From NCBI RefSeq assembly GCF_020831925.1, contig NZ_JAFIFQ010000016.1, forward strand, positions 1 to 61,787: a stretch of DNA of 61,787 bases, written 5' to 3'. The translations under genes and the position numbers were made by a program. Below, one piece after another: positions 10,345-19,481 of the stretch. Below the pieces are notes generated by a model. It was not told where the DNA came from. It searched no databases and was given only the letters and a program-made list of their open reading frames with translations. The number at the start of each line of letters is the position of its first letter. Within the stretch, counting starts at the first letter, position 1. This DNA comes from Alkalimonas sp. Its GTDB lineage: Bacteria > Pseudomonadota > Gammaproteobacteria > Enterobacterales > Alteromonadaceae.

Positions 10345-11202
10345 ATGCTCTACCTTGGCTGCCCGATGTGGGCCAATGCCAGCTGGAAACACAGTCTGTT
10401 TAGTCCAGACTGCAAAACCGCCGATTTTTTGCAGCAATACAGCCAGTTGTTTAACACCGTGGAAGGCAATACCACCTTTTACGCCGATCCCAAGCCAGCA
10501 AGCCTGCAGCGCTGGGCCGGGCAAACCCCAAGCTCGTTTCGCTTTGTGCTGAAGGTACCTTCGCGCATCAGTCACCAGGCTGGGCCGGATGCTCAGGCAG
10601 AACTGAAACACTGGTGGCAATCCCTTAAGCCGCTGCATAGCCGCATCGGTCAGGTGCACCTGCAACTACCAGCCACGACCGGACCAGAGCAACTGGCGTT
10701 TATTGCCGCTATGCTGGATGCACTGGTCGCCGATGTGCGCTGCTGCGTGGAAGTGCGGCACCTGGCCTTTTTTGATAAAGCTGAACACGAAGTGCGTTTA
10801 AATCGACTGCTGCGTGATTATCAAACCGAGCGGGTGGTCTTTGACAGCCGGGCCTTGTTTGCGGTGCCAGCCAGCCATCCGGCGCTTATCGAGGCGCAGC
10901 GCAAAAAGCCCAGATTACCGGTGCATGCTATTTGCCTGACGGATGCACCCGTGGTGCGCTTTATCGGCTGCGATGAGGCCGCCATCAACCGTCAGCATTA
11001 CCAGCCCTGGCTGGCTAAAATCCGCCAGTGGCTGGATGAGGGCAAAAGCCCGTATTGCTTTTTTCATACCCCGGACAATGCCTCAGCTCCGGAGCTGTGT
11101 CGTGCTTTTGTGCAGGACCTGGGGCTGGCGCATCCGGTGCTCCAGCCCTGGCCTGGCGAACACACCCCATCGGCTGACGGCATGCAGCCAGAACTATGGT
11201 AA
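10345..11202 (+). CDS. DUF72 family protein (YecE-like)
   Basis: Conserved protein of unknown biochemical role with a TIM-barrel-like DUF72 domain over its whole 285 residues. The start MLYLGCPMWANASWK is typical of the family (G-x-x-x-W near the N-terminus), and the sequence contains FNTVEGNTTFYADP and RFVLKVPSRISH, which are characteristic. It is divergent from aspS; a yecE-type gene close to aspS is also seen in enterics. An upstream extension of the frame is not used because it lacks family residues. Confidence 0.88.
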   Translation: MLYLGCPMWANASWKHSLFSPDCKTADFLQQYSQLFNTVEGNTTFYADPKPASLQRWAGQTPSSFRFVLKVPSRISHQAGPDAQAELKHWWQSLKPLHSRIGQVHLQLPATTGPEQLAFIAAMLDALVADVRCCVEVRHLAFFDKAEHEVRLNRLLRDYQTERVVFDSRALFAVPASHPALIEAQRKKPRLPVHAICLTDAPVVRFIGCDEAAINRQHYQPWLAKIRQWLDEGKSPYCFFHTPDNASAPELCRAFVQDLGLAHPVLQPWPGEHTPSADGMQPELW

Positions 11203-11206
11203 GGCC

Positions 11207-11890
11207 TTAGCCGGTGATGGTGCTGGCGACTGGTTTATGCAGCAAGACAACATCGGGGCCATGCAGCTCTAATTGCAATTGGTATTCGCTGGCCAGCCAG
11301 CGGAAGCTATCATCGGCAAAAAAGCTGATATGGGTAGGGTCGAGTGTGTAATGCCAGTTGGCAAAAGCGGCGTCGGTGGAAAGCCGCTTGGTCATCAGTC
11401 CCAGCCAACCGCCGGGCGTAAGCATACCAATCAGCTGCCTGAGCACCTGGCCTGGGGCGCTTAAATGCTCCACCACTTCGCTGCTGCAAATAAAGTCGTA
11501 GCGCTGTGCTAAACGCTCGGGCTGATGGCAGTAGTAAAGATCGTAATTGGCGCAGGCAAAGCCGGCTTCTTCAAACATCAGCGCCAGCGTCGGCCCCGGG
11601 CCACAGCCAAAATCCAAACCAATAGCGCCCGGCGCAAGCTTCTGATGCATCGGTTCACACAAACGGTTTAAAAAGGTGCGGTAGCCCGGATCATCCGGCC
11701 GGTTCTGGTGCTGATCGTACACGGCTTTTTCAGCCACGCTATCCAAATGAAAAGCTGCCGGCACAAACACCAGAGCGCAGCTGGCGCAGCGCCAGTAATC
11801 GCGGGGCAATACCTTAGAGCGCTGTTCGCTATGATACAGCTGGGTGTGGTCGGATTGACACAGCGGACAAAGCGGTGACACGGTATTCAT
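11207..11890 (-). CDS. Class I SAM-dependent methyltransferase with zinc-ribbon N-terminus
   Basis: Predicted methyltransferase of unknown substrate, 227 residues. Four cysteines in two pairs at the N-terminus (CPLC and CASC, residues about 8-41) look like a zinc ribbon. The Rossmann-like domain follows with the SAM-binding motif GLDFGCGPGPTL near residue 95 and the post-motif SSEVVEHL. It ends four bases after the DUF72 stop, so the two genes converge. The N-terminal ribbon and size fit the DUF-type methyltransferases acting on small molecules, but I cannot name a substrate. Confidence 0.8.
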   Translation of the reverse strand: MNTVSPLCPLCQSDHTQLYHSEQRSKVLPRDYWRCASCALVFVPAAFHLDSVAEKAVYDQHQNRPDDPGYRTFLNRLCEPMHQKLAPGAIGLDFGCGPGPTLALMFEEAGFACANYDLYYCHQPERLAQRYDFICSSEVVEHLSAPGQVLRQLIGMLTPGGWLGLMTKRLSTDAAFANWHYTLDPTHISFFADDSFRWLASEYQLQLELHGPDVVLLHKPVASTITG

Positions 11891-11930
11891 TTTGGCGTGA
11901 ACTCAGGGAACGCCTGCATGGGCCCTTGAT

Positions 11931-11959
11931 TTGACATCGAAAACGCCTCGCTCTAGGCT
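11931..11959 (+). promoter_or_regulatory. Promoter for amidoligase operon
   Basis: Consensus -35 TTGACA (11931-11936), exact 17-base spacer, and TAGGCT (11954-11959) on the plus strand, about 75 bases upstream of the amidoligase start. Confidence 0.55.
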
Positions 11960-12032
11960 GGTGGTAACCAATAGGCGCTCAGCCTAACCGAACCGGCCTT
12001 GTCTGACAACCCGGCACACAACAGCAGGAGCC

Positions 12033-13019
12033 ATGATGACCAAACAAGCCAGCTTGTTACCGCTGCCTTTTGCCAACAGCCACCAGGGCAACCCAAGACG
12101 AATTGGCGTTGAAATTGAACTCAGTGGCCTTACTCTGACCCAGCTTGCTGAATTGCTGGCGTCAGAGCTACAACTTAGTACGGAACAAAAGGGCCGTTAC
12201 GATCTGCGTTTAACCGGCGATCCAGCCGGTGACTGGGTGGTGGAGCTGGATTTTCATTTACTCAAAGAGCTGGGTAAAACCGAGCGAGACCCCGGTAGCC
12301 TGTCACAAAGTGCCGAACAGTTGCTGGCATCTGTGGCCAGCCAGTTGGTGCCACTGGAGCTGGTAAGCCCGCCGCTGCCGTTCGAGCGCCTGAGTGATAT
12401 AGAGCGCATTATCAGCCAACTGCAACAGCAAGGTGCTACAGGCTCTTCCGATGAGTTTCGCAATGCCTTTGGCTTGCAACTAAACCCGGAAATCCCTTCG
12501 AGCGATCCAGAGGTCTTACTGCGTTTTTTGCAAGCCTTTGTCTGCCTGCATGACTGGCTGCTGCAGCAAGAACAGATCGACATTACCCGACGTTTAACCA
12601 GTTACATCAACCCTTACCCTAAAGCCTACCAAAAGCTGATACTGGCAGCGGATTATCAACCGGACTTAGCCCGGCTGATCGATGATTATCTAAGCCACAA
12701 TCCCACCCGCAACCGGGCGCTGGATTGTCTGCCACTTTTTATGGAGCTGGATGACAACCGGGTCAAAGCCGAGGTCAAGGACGAGCTGGTCAAAGCCCGT
12801 CCTACCTTTCACTACCGCCTGCCGAGCTCTGAAATCCAGCAACCCGGCTGGGGATTGCACCGGGCCTGGAATGGCTGGGTACAGATTGAAAAACTGGTGG
12901 CTAACCCGGACCGGCTGAAAGCCTGCGCAGCGGCCTACCTGGCCTTGCTGGACAAACCACTGGGAAAATTGCTGCAAGACTGGCCAACCCAACTGGAGCA
13001 AACATGGCTAAGCCAGTAA
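12033..13019 (+). CDS. Putative amidoligase enzyme
   Basis: Member of the amidoligase family related to glutamine synthetase/gamma-glutamyl-cysteine synthetase folds, expected to form an amide bond between a carboxylate and an amine using ATP. It has 328 residues. Early strand motif RRIGVEIELSGL (about 22-33) and GDWVVELDFHLL carry the acidic residues expected for metal-ATP binding; GLQLNPEIP and RPTFHYRLP are other conserved-looking stretches. No signal peptide. It overlaps the next gene, a glutamine amidotransferase-like hydrolase, by 16 bases. Family members paired this way have been predicted to make and break unusual gamma-glutamyl conjugates; the substrate here is unknown. Confidence 0.75.
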   Translation: MMTKQASLLPLPFANSHQGNPRRIGVEIELSGLTLTQLAELLASELQLSTEQKGRYDLRLTGDPAGDWVVELDFHLLKELGKTERDPGSLSQSAEQLLASVASQLVPLELVSPPLPFERLSDIERIISQLQQQGATGSSDEFRNAFGLQLNPEIPSSDPEVLLRFLQAFVCLHDWLLQQEQIDITRRLTSYINPYPKAYQKLILAADYQPDLARLIDDYLSHNPTRNRALDCLPLFMELDDNRVKAEVKDELVKARPTFHYRLPSSEIQQPGWGLHRAWNGWVQIEKLVANPDRLKACAAAYLALLDKPLGKLLQDWPTQLEQTWLSQ

Positions 13020-13684
13020 TTGCTATTACAGGGCCAGAGCGCGGCGCCTTCGGCCCTCGCTTTTTGGTAGCACTGGCGGTGCACTGTTATGGCGGCGTCC
13101 CCCTCCAGTTGCGGCCATCCCAACACGAACAATCCATCAGCTTCGATGGCGTGGTGGTGACCGGTGGCCATGATGTAGACCCTGTCCTCTATGCTGCCGA
13201 GCCCGAGGTCCACCCAAAGTATGATCCTGAGCGCGATAAACTGGAAATGGCGGTGATCAAACAAGCTTTGCAGCAACGCAAACCCTTGCTGGGCATTTGC
13301 CGCGGCGCACAACTGCTGAATGTGTGCCGGGGTGGTAACCTGCACCAGCAGCTAAAAGAACATCGCTACAACACCTCGCATCGCTGGACGGTGTTGCCGC
13401 TAAAAACGCTTTGCCTGGAAGAACCCCCCTCGCTGCTGGCTGACCTGCTCAAGTGCCAGCGCTGTAAAATCAACAGCCTGCACAATCAGGCCATCAACAA
13501 ATTAGGCGATGGTTTAAAAGTAGTAGCCCGCGACCTGGATCAACTGGTGCAAGCCATTGAAGATCCAGACTACCCCTTCTTACTGGGTGTGCAGTGGCAC
13601 CCGGAATTTTTGCTGTTTCTGGGCCGCCAGCGCCGCTTATTTAAAGCCTTGGTTGCCATAGCCCGCGAACAGCAAACAAAATAA
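13004..13684 (+). CDS. Class I glutamine amidotransferase-like / gamma-glutamyl hydrolase (C26)
   Basis: Predicted hydrolase of gamma-glutamyl bonds, related to PuuD. It has 226 residues with the catalytic triad of class I amidotransferases visible: nucleophile C99 in GICRGAQ, H199 and E201 in QWHPE. The oxyanion stretch VVTGGHDVDP precedes it. The start overlaps the amidoligase by 16 bases, which implies a translationally coupled pair in which one enzyme ligates and the other hydrolyses or supplies ammonia. Confidence 0.85.
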   Translation: MAKPVIAITGPERGAFGPRFLVALAVHCYGGVPLQLRPSQHEQSISFDGVVVTGGHDVDPVLYAAEPEVHPKYDPERDKLEMAVIKQALQQRKPLLGICRGAQLLNVCRGGNLHQQLKEHRYNTSHRWTVLPLKTLCLEEPPSLLADLLKCQRCKINSLHNQAINKLGDGLKVVARDLDQLVQAIEDPDYPFLLGVQWHPEFLLFLGRQRRLFKALVAIAREQQTK

Positions 13685-13696
13685 ACTACGTTACGC

Positions 13697-14785
13697 TCAG
13701 GATGGCTGCAGCCGGCTGAAGTTTTCCAGCAACTCAAGCGTGCGGGCAATATCTGCCGCCTGGATATCCAGGTGGCATACCCAGCGCAAGCGATGCCACT
13801 CGGTACCGTTATGGCTGTAATTGCTGCCGCTTAGCAGTATGCCCTGCTGTTTTAAATACGGCAGCAAGGCACCAGCCAGCGCTGGCGCCATATCGCAGAA
13901 CAAGATATTGGTTTGTACCGGTTGCAGCCGTAACATGCCCTGCCAACAGGCGTAGCGTTCTGCCAGTTGCTGCATTCCCCCGGCCAGTTGCTGACAATGC
14001 TTATGATCATCGCCCAACCTGAGCACCTGATGCTGCAAAGCATAGTGCCCGGCTGCCGCCAACAGGCCGGTTTGCCGCATACCGCCCCCCAGCATTTTCC
14101 GCAGGCGACGGGCCCGCTTGATCACATCCTTAGAGCCTAATAATAACGAACCAACCGGTGCTCCCAGGCCTTTGGATAAACACAGCGACACAGAGTCATA
14201 GCCCTGACACAACTGGCGCGCCATCTGCCAGACATCCTGCTCCCGCTCAGTCGCCAGGCGAGTGGCAGCATTCATCAACCGGGCGCCATCAATATGGCAG
14301 GCCAGCTGATGCTGTCTGGCCAGCTGTGCGACACTGGCCATGTACTCCGGGCTTAGAACTTTGCCGGCAATGGTGTTTTCCACCACCACCAGACGGGTGC
14401 GGGCAAAATGGGGGTCATCCGGTTTAATCGCCGCGGCGATATCCGCCAGCAGCAAAGAGCCATCGGCCTGCACCGTCAGGGGTTGTGGTTGAATAGAGCC
14501 AAGCACAGCGGCACCACCGCCCTCCCAGCGGTAGGTGTGCCAGTCCTGGCCAAGGATGACTTCATCGCCGCGTTGGCAGTGGCTCATCATGGCCAGTAGA
14601 TTGGTTTGCGTGCCGCTTGATGCAAACAGTGCGGCTTCAAAACCCAGCTGCGAAGCCGCCCAGTCTTGCAGCGCATTGGTGGTTGGATCGTCCTGAAACA
14701 CATCATCACCAAGCTCAGCGTCCATCATGGCAGCTTTCATGCCTGCGGTCGGTTTGGTCACGGTATCGCTACGAAAATCAATCAT
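13697..14785 (-). CDS. ltaE: Low-specificity L-threonine aldolase
   Basis: PLP enzyme that cleaves L-threonine/allo-threonine to glycine and acetaldehyde. It has 362 residues from MIDFRSDTVTKPT, which is the family N-terminus; 25 further in-frame codons upstream are not family-like. The PLP lysine is in LSKGLGAPVGS, the cofactor aspartate region in HIDGARLMNAA, and the N-terminal DDVFQDDPTTN is typical. It converges on the amidotransferase gene with a 12-base gap. Confidence 0.93.
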   Translation of the reverse strand: MIDFRSDTVTKPTAGMKAAMMDAELGDDVFQDDPTTNALQDWAASQLGFEAALFASSGTQTNLLAMMSHCQRGDEVILGQDWHTYRWEGGGAAVLGSIQPQPLTVQADGSLLLADIAAAIKPDDPHFARTRLVVVENTIAGKVLSPEYMASVAQLARQHQLACHIDGARLMNAATRLATEREQDVWQMARQLCQGYDSVSLCLSKGLGAPVGSLLLGSKDVIKRARRLRKMLGGGMRQTGLLAAAGHYALQHQVLRLGDDHKHCQQLAGGMQQLAERYACWQGMLRLQPVQTNILFCDMAPALAGALLPYLKQQGILLSGSNYSHNGTEWHRLRWVCHLDIQAADIARTLELLENFSRLQPS

Positions 14786-14938
14786 GGGAAGCCCCGCTCT
14801 ATGCAAAATTGGTTCAGTGTCGCCCGGGCCTGACTGGGATACAATCAAAAAATCGAACACTCAACTGAATTTTATGCAATTTAATCGCAATGACCTCATC
14901 CCCATAGTAATAGCAGACAAGCAACCAAGGACCAGTCC

Positions 14939-16009
14939 ATGATCGATTTATTTACTCCGCTTACCTTAGGCAAAACCAGCCTGCCAAACCGTATCCTGAT
15001 GGCACCGCTGACCCGTTGCCGGGCCGATGCCGACCATGTGCCTACCGCCATGATGGCCGAGTACTATGCGCAGCGTGCCAGTGCCGGTTTGCTGATTGCA
15101 GAAGCGACCATGATCAGCGAAGGCAATTCGGCATTTTGGCGTGAACCTGGTATTTACTCTGAGGCTCAAATCAACGCCTGGCGAAGCGTCACTGATGCAG
15201 TGCATGCCAAAGGTGGGCGGATTTTTTTGCAGATCTGGCACGGTGGCCGGGCTTGTCATCCAGCTTTGAATGACGGAGCCACGCCGGTCGCCCCATCGGC
15301 CATTGCCATTGCCATTGATGATACGGTACATACACCGGAAGGCAAACTGCCTTATGCCGTGCCTCGTGCACTTGAGCTCAGTGAGATCCCGTCGATTGTG
15401 GAAGCCTTTCGTCAGGCGGCATTAAACGCCATCGCAGCTGGTTTCGACGGCGTCGAGATCCACGGGGCCAATGGCTACCTGCTGGATCAGTTTTTGCGCA
15501 GTAGCTCCAACCAGCGCAGTGATCACTATGGCGGCACGCTGGAAAACCGCGCCCGCTTAATGTTCGAGGTGATTGCTGCCGTGACAGCTGCCATTGGTAG
15601 CGAGCGAACCGGCTTGCGCTTATCGCCACTCAATAGCTTTAACAGCATGCTGGATGATGATCCTATCCAGTTGATGCAGTATCTGGCCTCTGAGCTGAAC
15701 CGCTTTGAACTGGCTTACTTGCACCTGATGCGGGCTGATTTTGCCGGCATACAGCAGGCCGATGTGGTCTCAGTCACCCGTGAGCACTATCAGGGTACCT
15801 TGATTGGCAATATGGGCTACAGCTTTGATGAAGCCTGTGCTGCGGTAGCAAGCGGCCAGTTGGATGCGGTGGCCTTTGGCAGCGCCTATATTGCCAACCC
15901 GGATTTGGTGGAGCGTTTTGCCAACCAGCAGCCTCTGGCCCAACCGGATGCGGCCACATTTTACACCCAGGATGTCAAAGGCTACACCGACTACCCCAGC
16001 CTCGCTTAA
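14939..16009 (+). CDS. Old Yellow Enzyme family alkene reductase (NemA-like)
   Basis: FMN-dependent NAD(P)H ene-reductase acting on electrophilic alkenes or nitro compounds. It has 356 residues forming one TIM barrel. The substrate-anchoring pair H175/N178 (IHGAN) and Y180 are present, followed by the family signature LDQFLRSSSNQRSDHYGG. PNRILMAPLTRCRA at the N-terminus contacts flavin. Standalone gene divergent from ltaE. No neighbouring repressor of the NemR type is present. Confidence 0.9.
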   Translation: MIDLFTPLTLGKTSLPNRILMAPLTRCRADADHVPTAMMAEYYAQRASAGLLIAEATMISEGNSAFWREPGIYSEAQINAWRSVTDAVHAKGGRIFLQIWHGGRACHPALNDGATPVAPSAIAIAIDDTVHTPEGKLPYAVPRALELSEIPSIVEAFRQAALNAIAAGFDGVEIHGANGYLLDQFLRSSSNQRSDHYGGTLENRARLMFEVIAAVTAAIGSERTGLRLSPLNSFNSMLDDDPIQLMQYLASELNRFELAYLHLMRADFAGIQQADVVSVTREHYQGTLIGNMGYSFDEACAAVASGQLDAVAFGSAYIANPDLVERFANQQPLAQPDAATFYTQDVKGYTDYPSLA

Positions 16010-16028
16010 ACACCAAGCCTACAGACAA

Positions 16029-16054
16029 AATGGCTTCGGACAACCGAAGCCATT
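16029..16054 (-). terminator. Intrinsic terminator, mainly minus strand
   Basis: Perfect 11-bp stem (AATGGCTTCGG / CCGAAGCCATT) with a four-base loop. On the minus strand it is followed by TTTTG, so it probably ends the diguanylate cyclase transcript; it may also slow plus-strand transcription from the ene-reductase. Confidence 0.6.
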
Positions 16055-16060
16055 GTCATG

Positions 16061-16138
16061 CTACGACTCAGAGCGCAGCAGCATCCAACCAAGCAGCAAC
16101 AAACTCAGCACGACCGCAATGGATGAGAGCACCAGCAC
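16061..16138 (-). CDS. Possible 25-residue membrane peptide
   Basis: Downstream of the diguanylate cyclase on the same strand, a frame reads VLVLSSIAVVLSLLLLGWML then LRSES and a stop: one membrane-spanning segment with a basic-acidic tail. A GTG at 16136-16138 could start it; the frame stays open further upstream (in-frame residues GIEILEP) without an ATG. It ends just before the terminator at 16029-16054. Very small and unproven, but the hydrophobic pattern is not expected by chance in a non-coding gap. Confidence 0.25.
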   Translation of the reverse strand: MLVLSSIAVVLSLLLLGWMLLRSES

Positions 16139-16179
16139 TGGCTCTAAGATTTCGATGCCTAGAGCCTGACCAGGCCATT

Positions 16180-17640
16180 TTAGCTAACAGTTGCCACAAG
16201 GGGATCTGCCAGACAAATCCTATCCCGCCCCTCAGCCTTGGCCTGATAGAGCGCTTTATCTGCACGCTCAAAGCAAGCCATCAGCGGCTCTTTCGCCCCC
16301 TGCTCCGCCAGCCCAAAACTGCAACTGAGTTGCACACTACCGGCAAATAACTGCTGGCTGATGCTGTGGCGAATACGCTCCGCCAGGACCTTAGCTTCAC
16401 GCAAACTGGTTTTCTGACAAAGAATCACAAACTCCTCACCGCCCCAGCGGGTCACCTGATCACCGTCGCGAACTTGTTGCATCAACTCAGACGCCAATTC
16501 CTGCAGTACCTGATCCCCAACCAAATGACCATGCTGATCGTTTATCTGCTTAAAATAATCAATGTCGAGCACAATCAGGCTAAAAGCATCGTCGCTATTT
16601 GGTTGTCGCCGCTGCTTTTGCATCGACTGATCAAAGTGATTGCGGTTGTAAGCCTTGGTTAATGGATCGTGGCTGGATAAAAATTGCAGCTTGTTGACAG
16701 CTCGTTCAAGCCGAGCTTGGGTTTGCTTTAGTTGCTGATTTTTTTCCTGCAACTTTCGATTAAAATAACTGCTGCGGTAATTCCAGAGCAGCAGCAACAG
16801 AATAATACCCAGCGCGGCAGTGGTTACTTGCCAAATTAAGCGATAATTGGTCTGATCGATAATTTCAATTTGGGTCCAGTTTCGATAAATCTGAATGCGC
16901 TCAGCGTCACTAAGCTCTGCCAATGCCTGTTCCAGTACCGGGATTAAGGGCTCAAGCCCAGTAATCACACCAAGCCGTAGTTCATCCTCTAGCCCTACCC
17001 AGCCTGCAATTTTCATTTGATACAAGGCTTGCTGTTGGATCAATGCATTGATGGAATACAAGGAACCAATAAAGAGATCGGCCCTGCCACTGGCGACTGC
17101 CGTTAAACCATCGGCTTCACTCTGCACCACTACGATGGGTATCTCTGGATAATGCGTGGCCAGGTACTCCAGCAGCCGATAGCCCTGAGGCACGGCCAGC
17201 GAGCGCTCACCAATGTTATCCAGGCTTTGTAAAAAGGGCTGCTCGCGCAATGACACCAACACATTGGGTGAGCGGAAATAGACGTCACTAAATACCAGGT
17301 ATTGTTCCCGCTCTGGCGAGCGGTTCAGCATTGGCGTGAGCTGGCAGTCGCCTTGCTGCAAAGCGGTCAGTGTCTGGCTCCAGGACTCGGTTGGCAGCAG
17401 CACAAACTCAATGCCCGTAACGCGTTGCAAATAACGCATGTAATCAGCAGAAATACCAACATGGCGGCCATCAACAATGGCTTCATAGGGCAGCCAGTCC
17501 GGATCAACACAGTAGTTTACTTGTTGTGGCAATGCAGCCTGTGCACAGAGCGATAGCAAGCTTCCAGCAAGCAAGAGCAAGCAGCTGAAGCGTTTAATTG
17601 CTCCAATGAAATAAGTTCGGTGTGATGTTTTCTCTCGCAC
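16180..17640 (-). CDS. Diguanylate cyclase with periplasmic binding-protein sensor domain
   Basis: Membrane sensor predicted to make cyclic di-GMP. The 486-residue product has a signal anchor at about 12-33, a periplasmic SBP_bac_3 domain (about 38-262), a membrane segment near 270-290 (ALGIILLLLLW), a short coiled coil, and a GGDEF domain (about 320-478). The active site reads GGEEF at about 400-404 and an intact inhibitory RxxD site (RDGD) lies five residues before it, so the enzyme is predicted active and product-inhibited. GTG start; no ATG is available upstream of the signal. Confidence 0.9.
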   Translation of the reverse strand: MREKTSHRTYFIGAIKRFSCLLLLAGSLLSLCAQAALPQQVNYCVDPDWLPYEAIVDGRHVGISADYMRYLQRVTGIEFVLLPTESWSQTLTALQQGDCQLTPMLNRSPEREQYLVFSDVYFRSPNVLVSLREQPFLQSLDNIGERSLAVPQGYRLLEYLATHYPEIPIVVVQSEADGLTAVASGRADLFIGSLYSINALIQQQALYQMKIAGWVGLEDELRLGVITGLEPLIPVLEQALAELSDAERIQIYRNWTQIEIIDQTNYRLIWQVTTAALGIILLLLLWNYRSSYFNRKLQEKNQQLKQTQARLERAVNKLQFLSSHDPLTKAYNRNHFDQSMQKQRRQPNSDDAFSLIVLDIDYFKQINDQHGHLVGDQVLQELASELMQQVRDGDQVTRWGGEEFVILCQKTSLREAKVLAERIRHSISQQLFAGSVQLSCSFGLAEQGAKEPLMACFERADKALYQAKAEGRDRICLADPLVATVS

Positions 17641-17745
17641 ACTTACAGCTCTGTACTTCGATCCCTGATTTAAAGCCTAGTGTGCTTTTGAAAAAATACG
17701 AGTTTTTGTTTCTTTAAGAAACAAGCTGCTAAGCCAACCAGAAAG

Positions 17746-17770
17746 CAAAAACCCGGCCGAAGCCGGGTTT
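17746..17770 (-). terminator. Intrinsic terminator of ybiT
   Basis: Stem AAACCCGGC/GCCGGGTTT with a CGAA loop, followed on the minus strand by a T-run (TTTTTGC). It lies 18 bases after the ybiT stop. Confidence 0.75.
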
Positions 17771-17787
17771 GTTGATGGAGTCACAAC

Positions 17788-19386
17788 TTAGCGCTGCTGC
17801 TGGTCCTGTTCTTTCAGATAATCGTCGTAGCTACCGGCAAAGTTACGCACGCCATCGGCCGTGATTTCAATAATGCGGGTGGCCAGTGAAGAGACAAACT
17901 CGCGGTCGTGGCTGACAAAAATCAAAGTACCCGGAAAGTCCAGCAGAGCCTGGTTCAGGGATTCAATCGACTCCATATCCAGGTGGTTGGTTGGTTCATC
18001 CATCAGCAGAATATTGGGTCGCTGCAGCATCAGCTTGCCGAAGATCATCCGGCCTTTTTCACCACCAGATAACGCCGTGACCGGCTTTAAAATATCGTCT
18101 TTGGAAAACAGCATGCGGCCAAGCACAGCGCGTACCGCCTGCTCATCCTGCTGCGGTTGCTTCCATTGCAGCATCCAGTCGAACACGGTCATTTTGTGCT
18201 GGAATAAATAGGCGTGATCCTGAGCATAGTAGCCAATTTCGGCATTTTCTGACCATTTCACCAAGCCCGAGTCCACCTGATATTCGCCCATCAGGCATTT
18301 GAGCAAGGTGGTTTTTCCAATGCCGTTGGCACCAATCACAGCGACCTTTTCGCCCACTTCAATCAGAGCCGAAACACCTTTTAATACCGAAAGATCGTCA
18401 AAGCTCTTTTGCACATCTTTTAGCTCGAGTGCCTGGCGATAGAGCTGCTTATGCTGTTCAAAACGAATAAAAGGGTTAACACGGCTGGAGGCTTTGACTT
18501 CCGCCAGCTGGATTTTCTCAATCTGTTTGGCACGCGACGTGGCCTGCTTGGCTTTGGACGCATTGGCCGAAAAGCGGCTGACAAAGCTTTGCAGCTCGGC
18601 GATCTGCTCTTTCTTCTTGGCATTCTCGTTCAGCAATTGCTCCCGGGCCTGAGTAGCCGCAAACATGTACTGATCGTAATTGCCCGGATAAAGCCGCAGC
18701 TCGCCGTAATCGATATCGGCCATATGGGTACAAACCCGATTTAAGAAATGCCGATCGTGCGAAATGATCACCATGGTGCTGTTGCGCTCGGCCAGCACAT
18801 TCTCCAGCCAGCGAATGGTATGAATATCCAGGTTGTTGGTCGGTTCATCCAACAGCATGATATCCGGGTTGGAAAACAGCACCTGCGCCAGCAACACCCG
18901 AAGTTTTAACCCTGGTGCCAAGGTGGACATGGTATCAAAATGCTGCTCTACCGGAATGCCAACGCCAATCAACAACTCGCCAGCCCGGGCTTCGGCAGTG
19001 TAACCATCCATTTCACCAAACTGCACTTCCAGATCAGCCACCCGCATGCCGTCTTCTTCGCTCATCTCGGCGCTGCCATAGATGCGATCACGCTCGGCTT
19101 TGACTTGCCACAATTCTTCATGGCCCATAATCACGGTATCAACAATGCTGAACTGCTCGTAGGCAAATTGATCCTGCCGCAGCTTACCAACCCGCATATT
19201 GGGCTCGACCGACACATTGCCGCTGGATGGCTCCTGCTCACCGCTTAGAATACGCATAAAGGTGGACTTACCGCAGCCGTTGGCGCCAATCAGGCCATAA
19301 CGGTTGCCCTGACCAAACTTAACAGAAATGTTTTCGAACAGCGGTTTGGAGCCAAACTGCATGGTGATATTGGCGGCAGAAATCAT
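17788..19386 (-). CDS. ybiT: ABC-F family ATPase YbiT
   Basis: Ribosome-associated ABC-F protein with two tandem ATPase domains and no membrane part. It has 532 residues, close to the 530 of E. coli YbiT. The first Walker A is GANGCGKST (near residue 34), then [10 protein letters not shown]; the second is GANGIGKTT, signature LSGGEKGRM, and [10 protein letters not shown]. The inter-domain linker holds the basic, helical [20 protein letters not shown]. The start [12 protein letters not shown] matches YbiT; an upstream ATG ten codons earlier is less likely. Confidence 0.93.
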   Translation of the reverse strand: MISAANITMQFGSKPLFENISVKFGQGNRYGLIGANGCGKSTFMRILSGEQEPSSGNVSVEPNMRVGKLRQDQFAYEQFSIVDTVIMGHEELWQVKAERDRIYGSAEMSEEDGMRVADLEVQFGEMDGYTAEARAGELLIGVGIPVEQHFDTMSTLAPGLKLRVLLAQVLFSNPDIMLLDEPTNNLDIHTIRWLENVLAERNSTMVIISHDRHFLNRVCTHMADIDYGELRLYPGNYDQYMFAATQAREQLLNENAKKKEQIAELQSFVSRFSANASKAKQATSRAKQIEKIQLAEVKASSRVNPFIRFEQHKQLYRQALELKDVQKSFDDLSVLKGVSALIEVGEKVAVIGANGIGKTTLLKCLMGEYQVDSGLVKWSENAEIGYYAQDHAYLFQHKMTVFDWMLQWKQPQQDEQAVRAVLGRMLFSKDDILKPVTALSGGEKGRMIFGKLMLQRPNILLMDEPTNHLDMESIESLNQALLDFPGTLIFVSHDREFVSSLATRIIEITADGVRNFAGSYDDYLKEQDQQQR

Positions 19387-19481
19387 GCTTTTCAGTGTCT
19401 CGGATGGTTGCAGCAAAAGGGGCGCTAATCTACGCGAAATGCAGCCTTAGCGCAATGCCATGTCCGAAAAAAGCGCATTAT

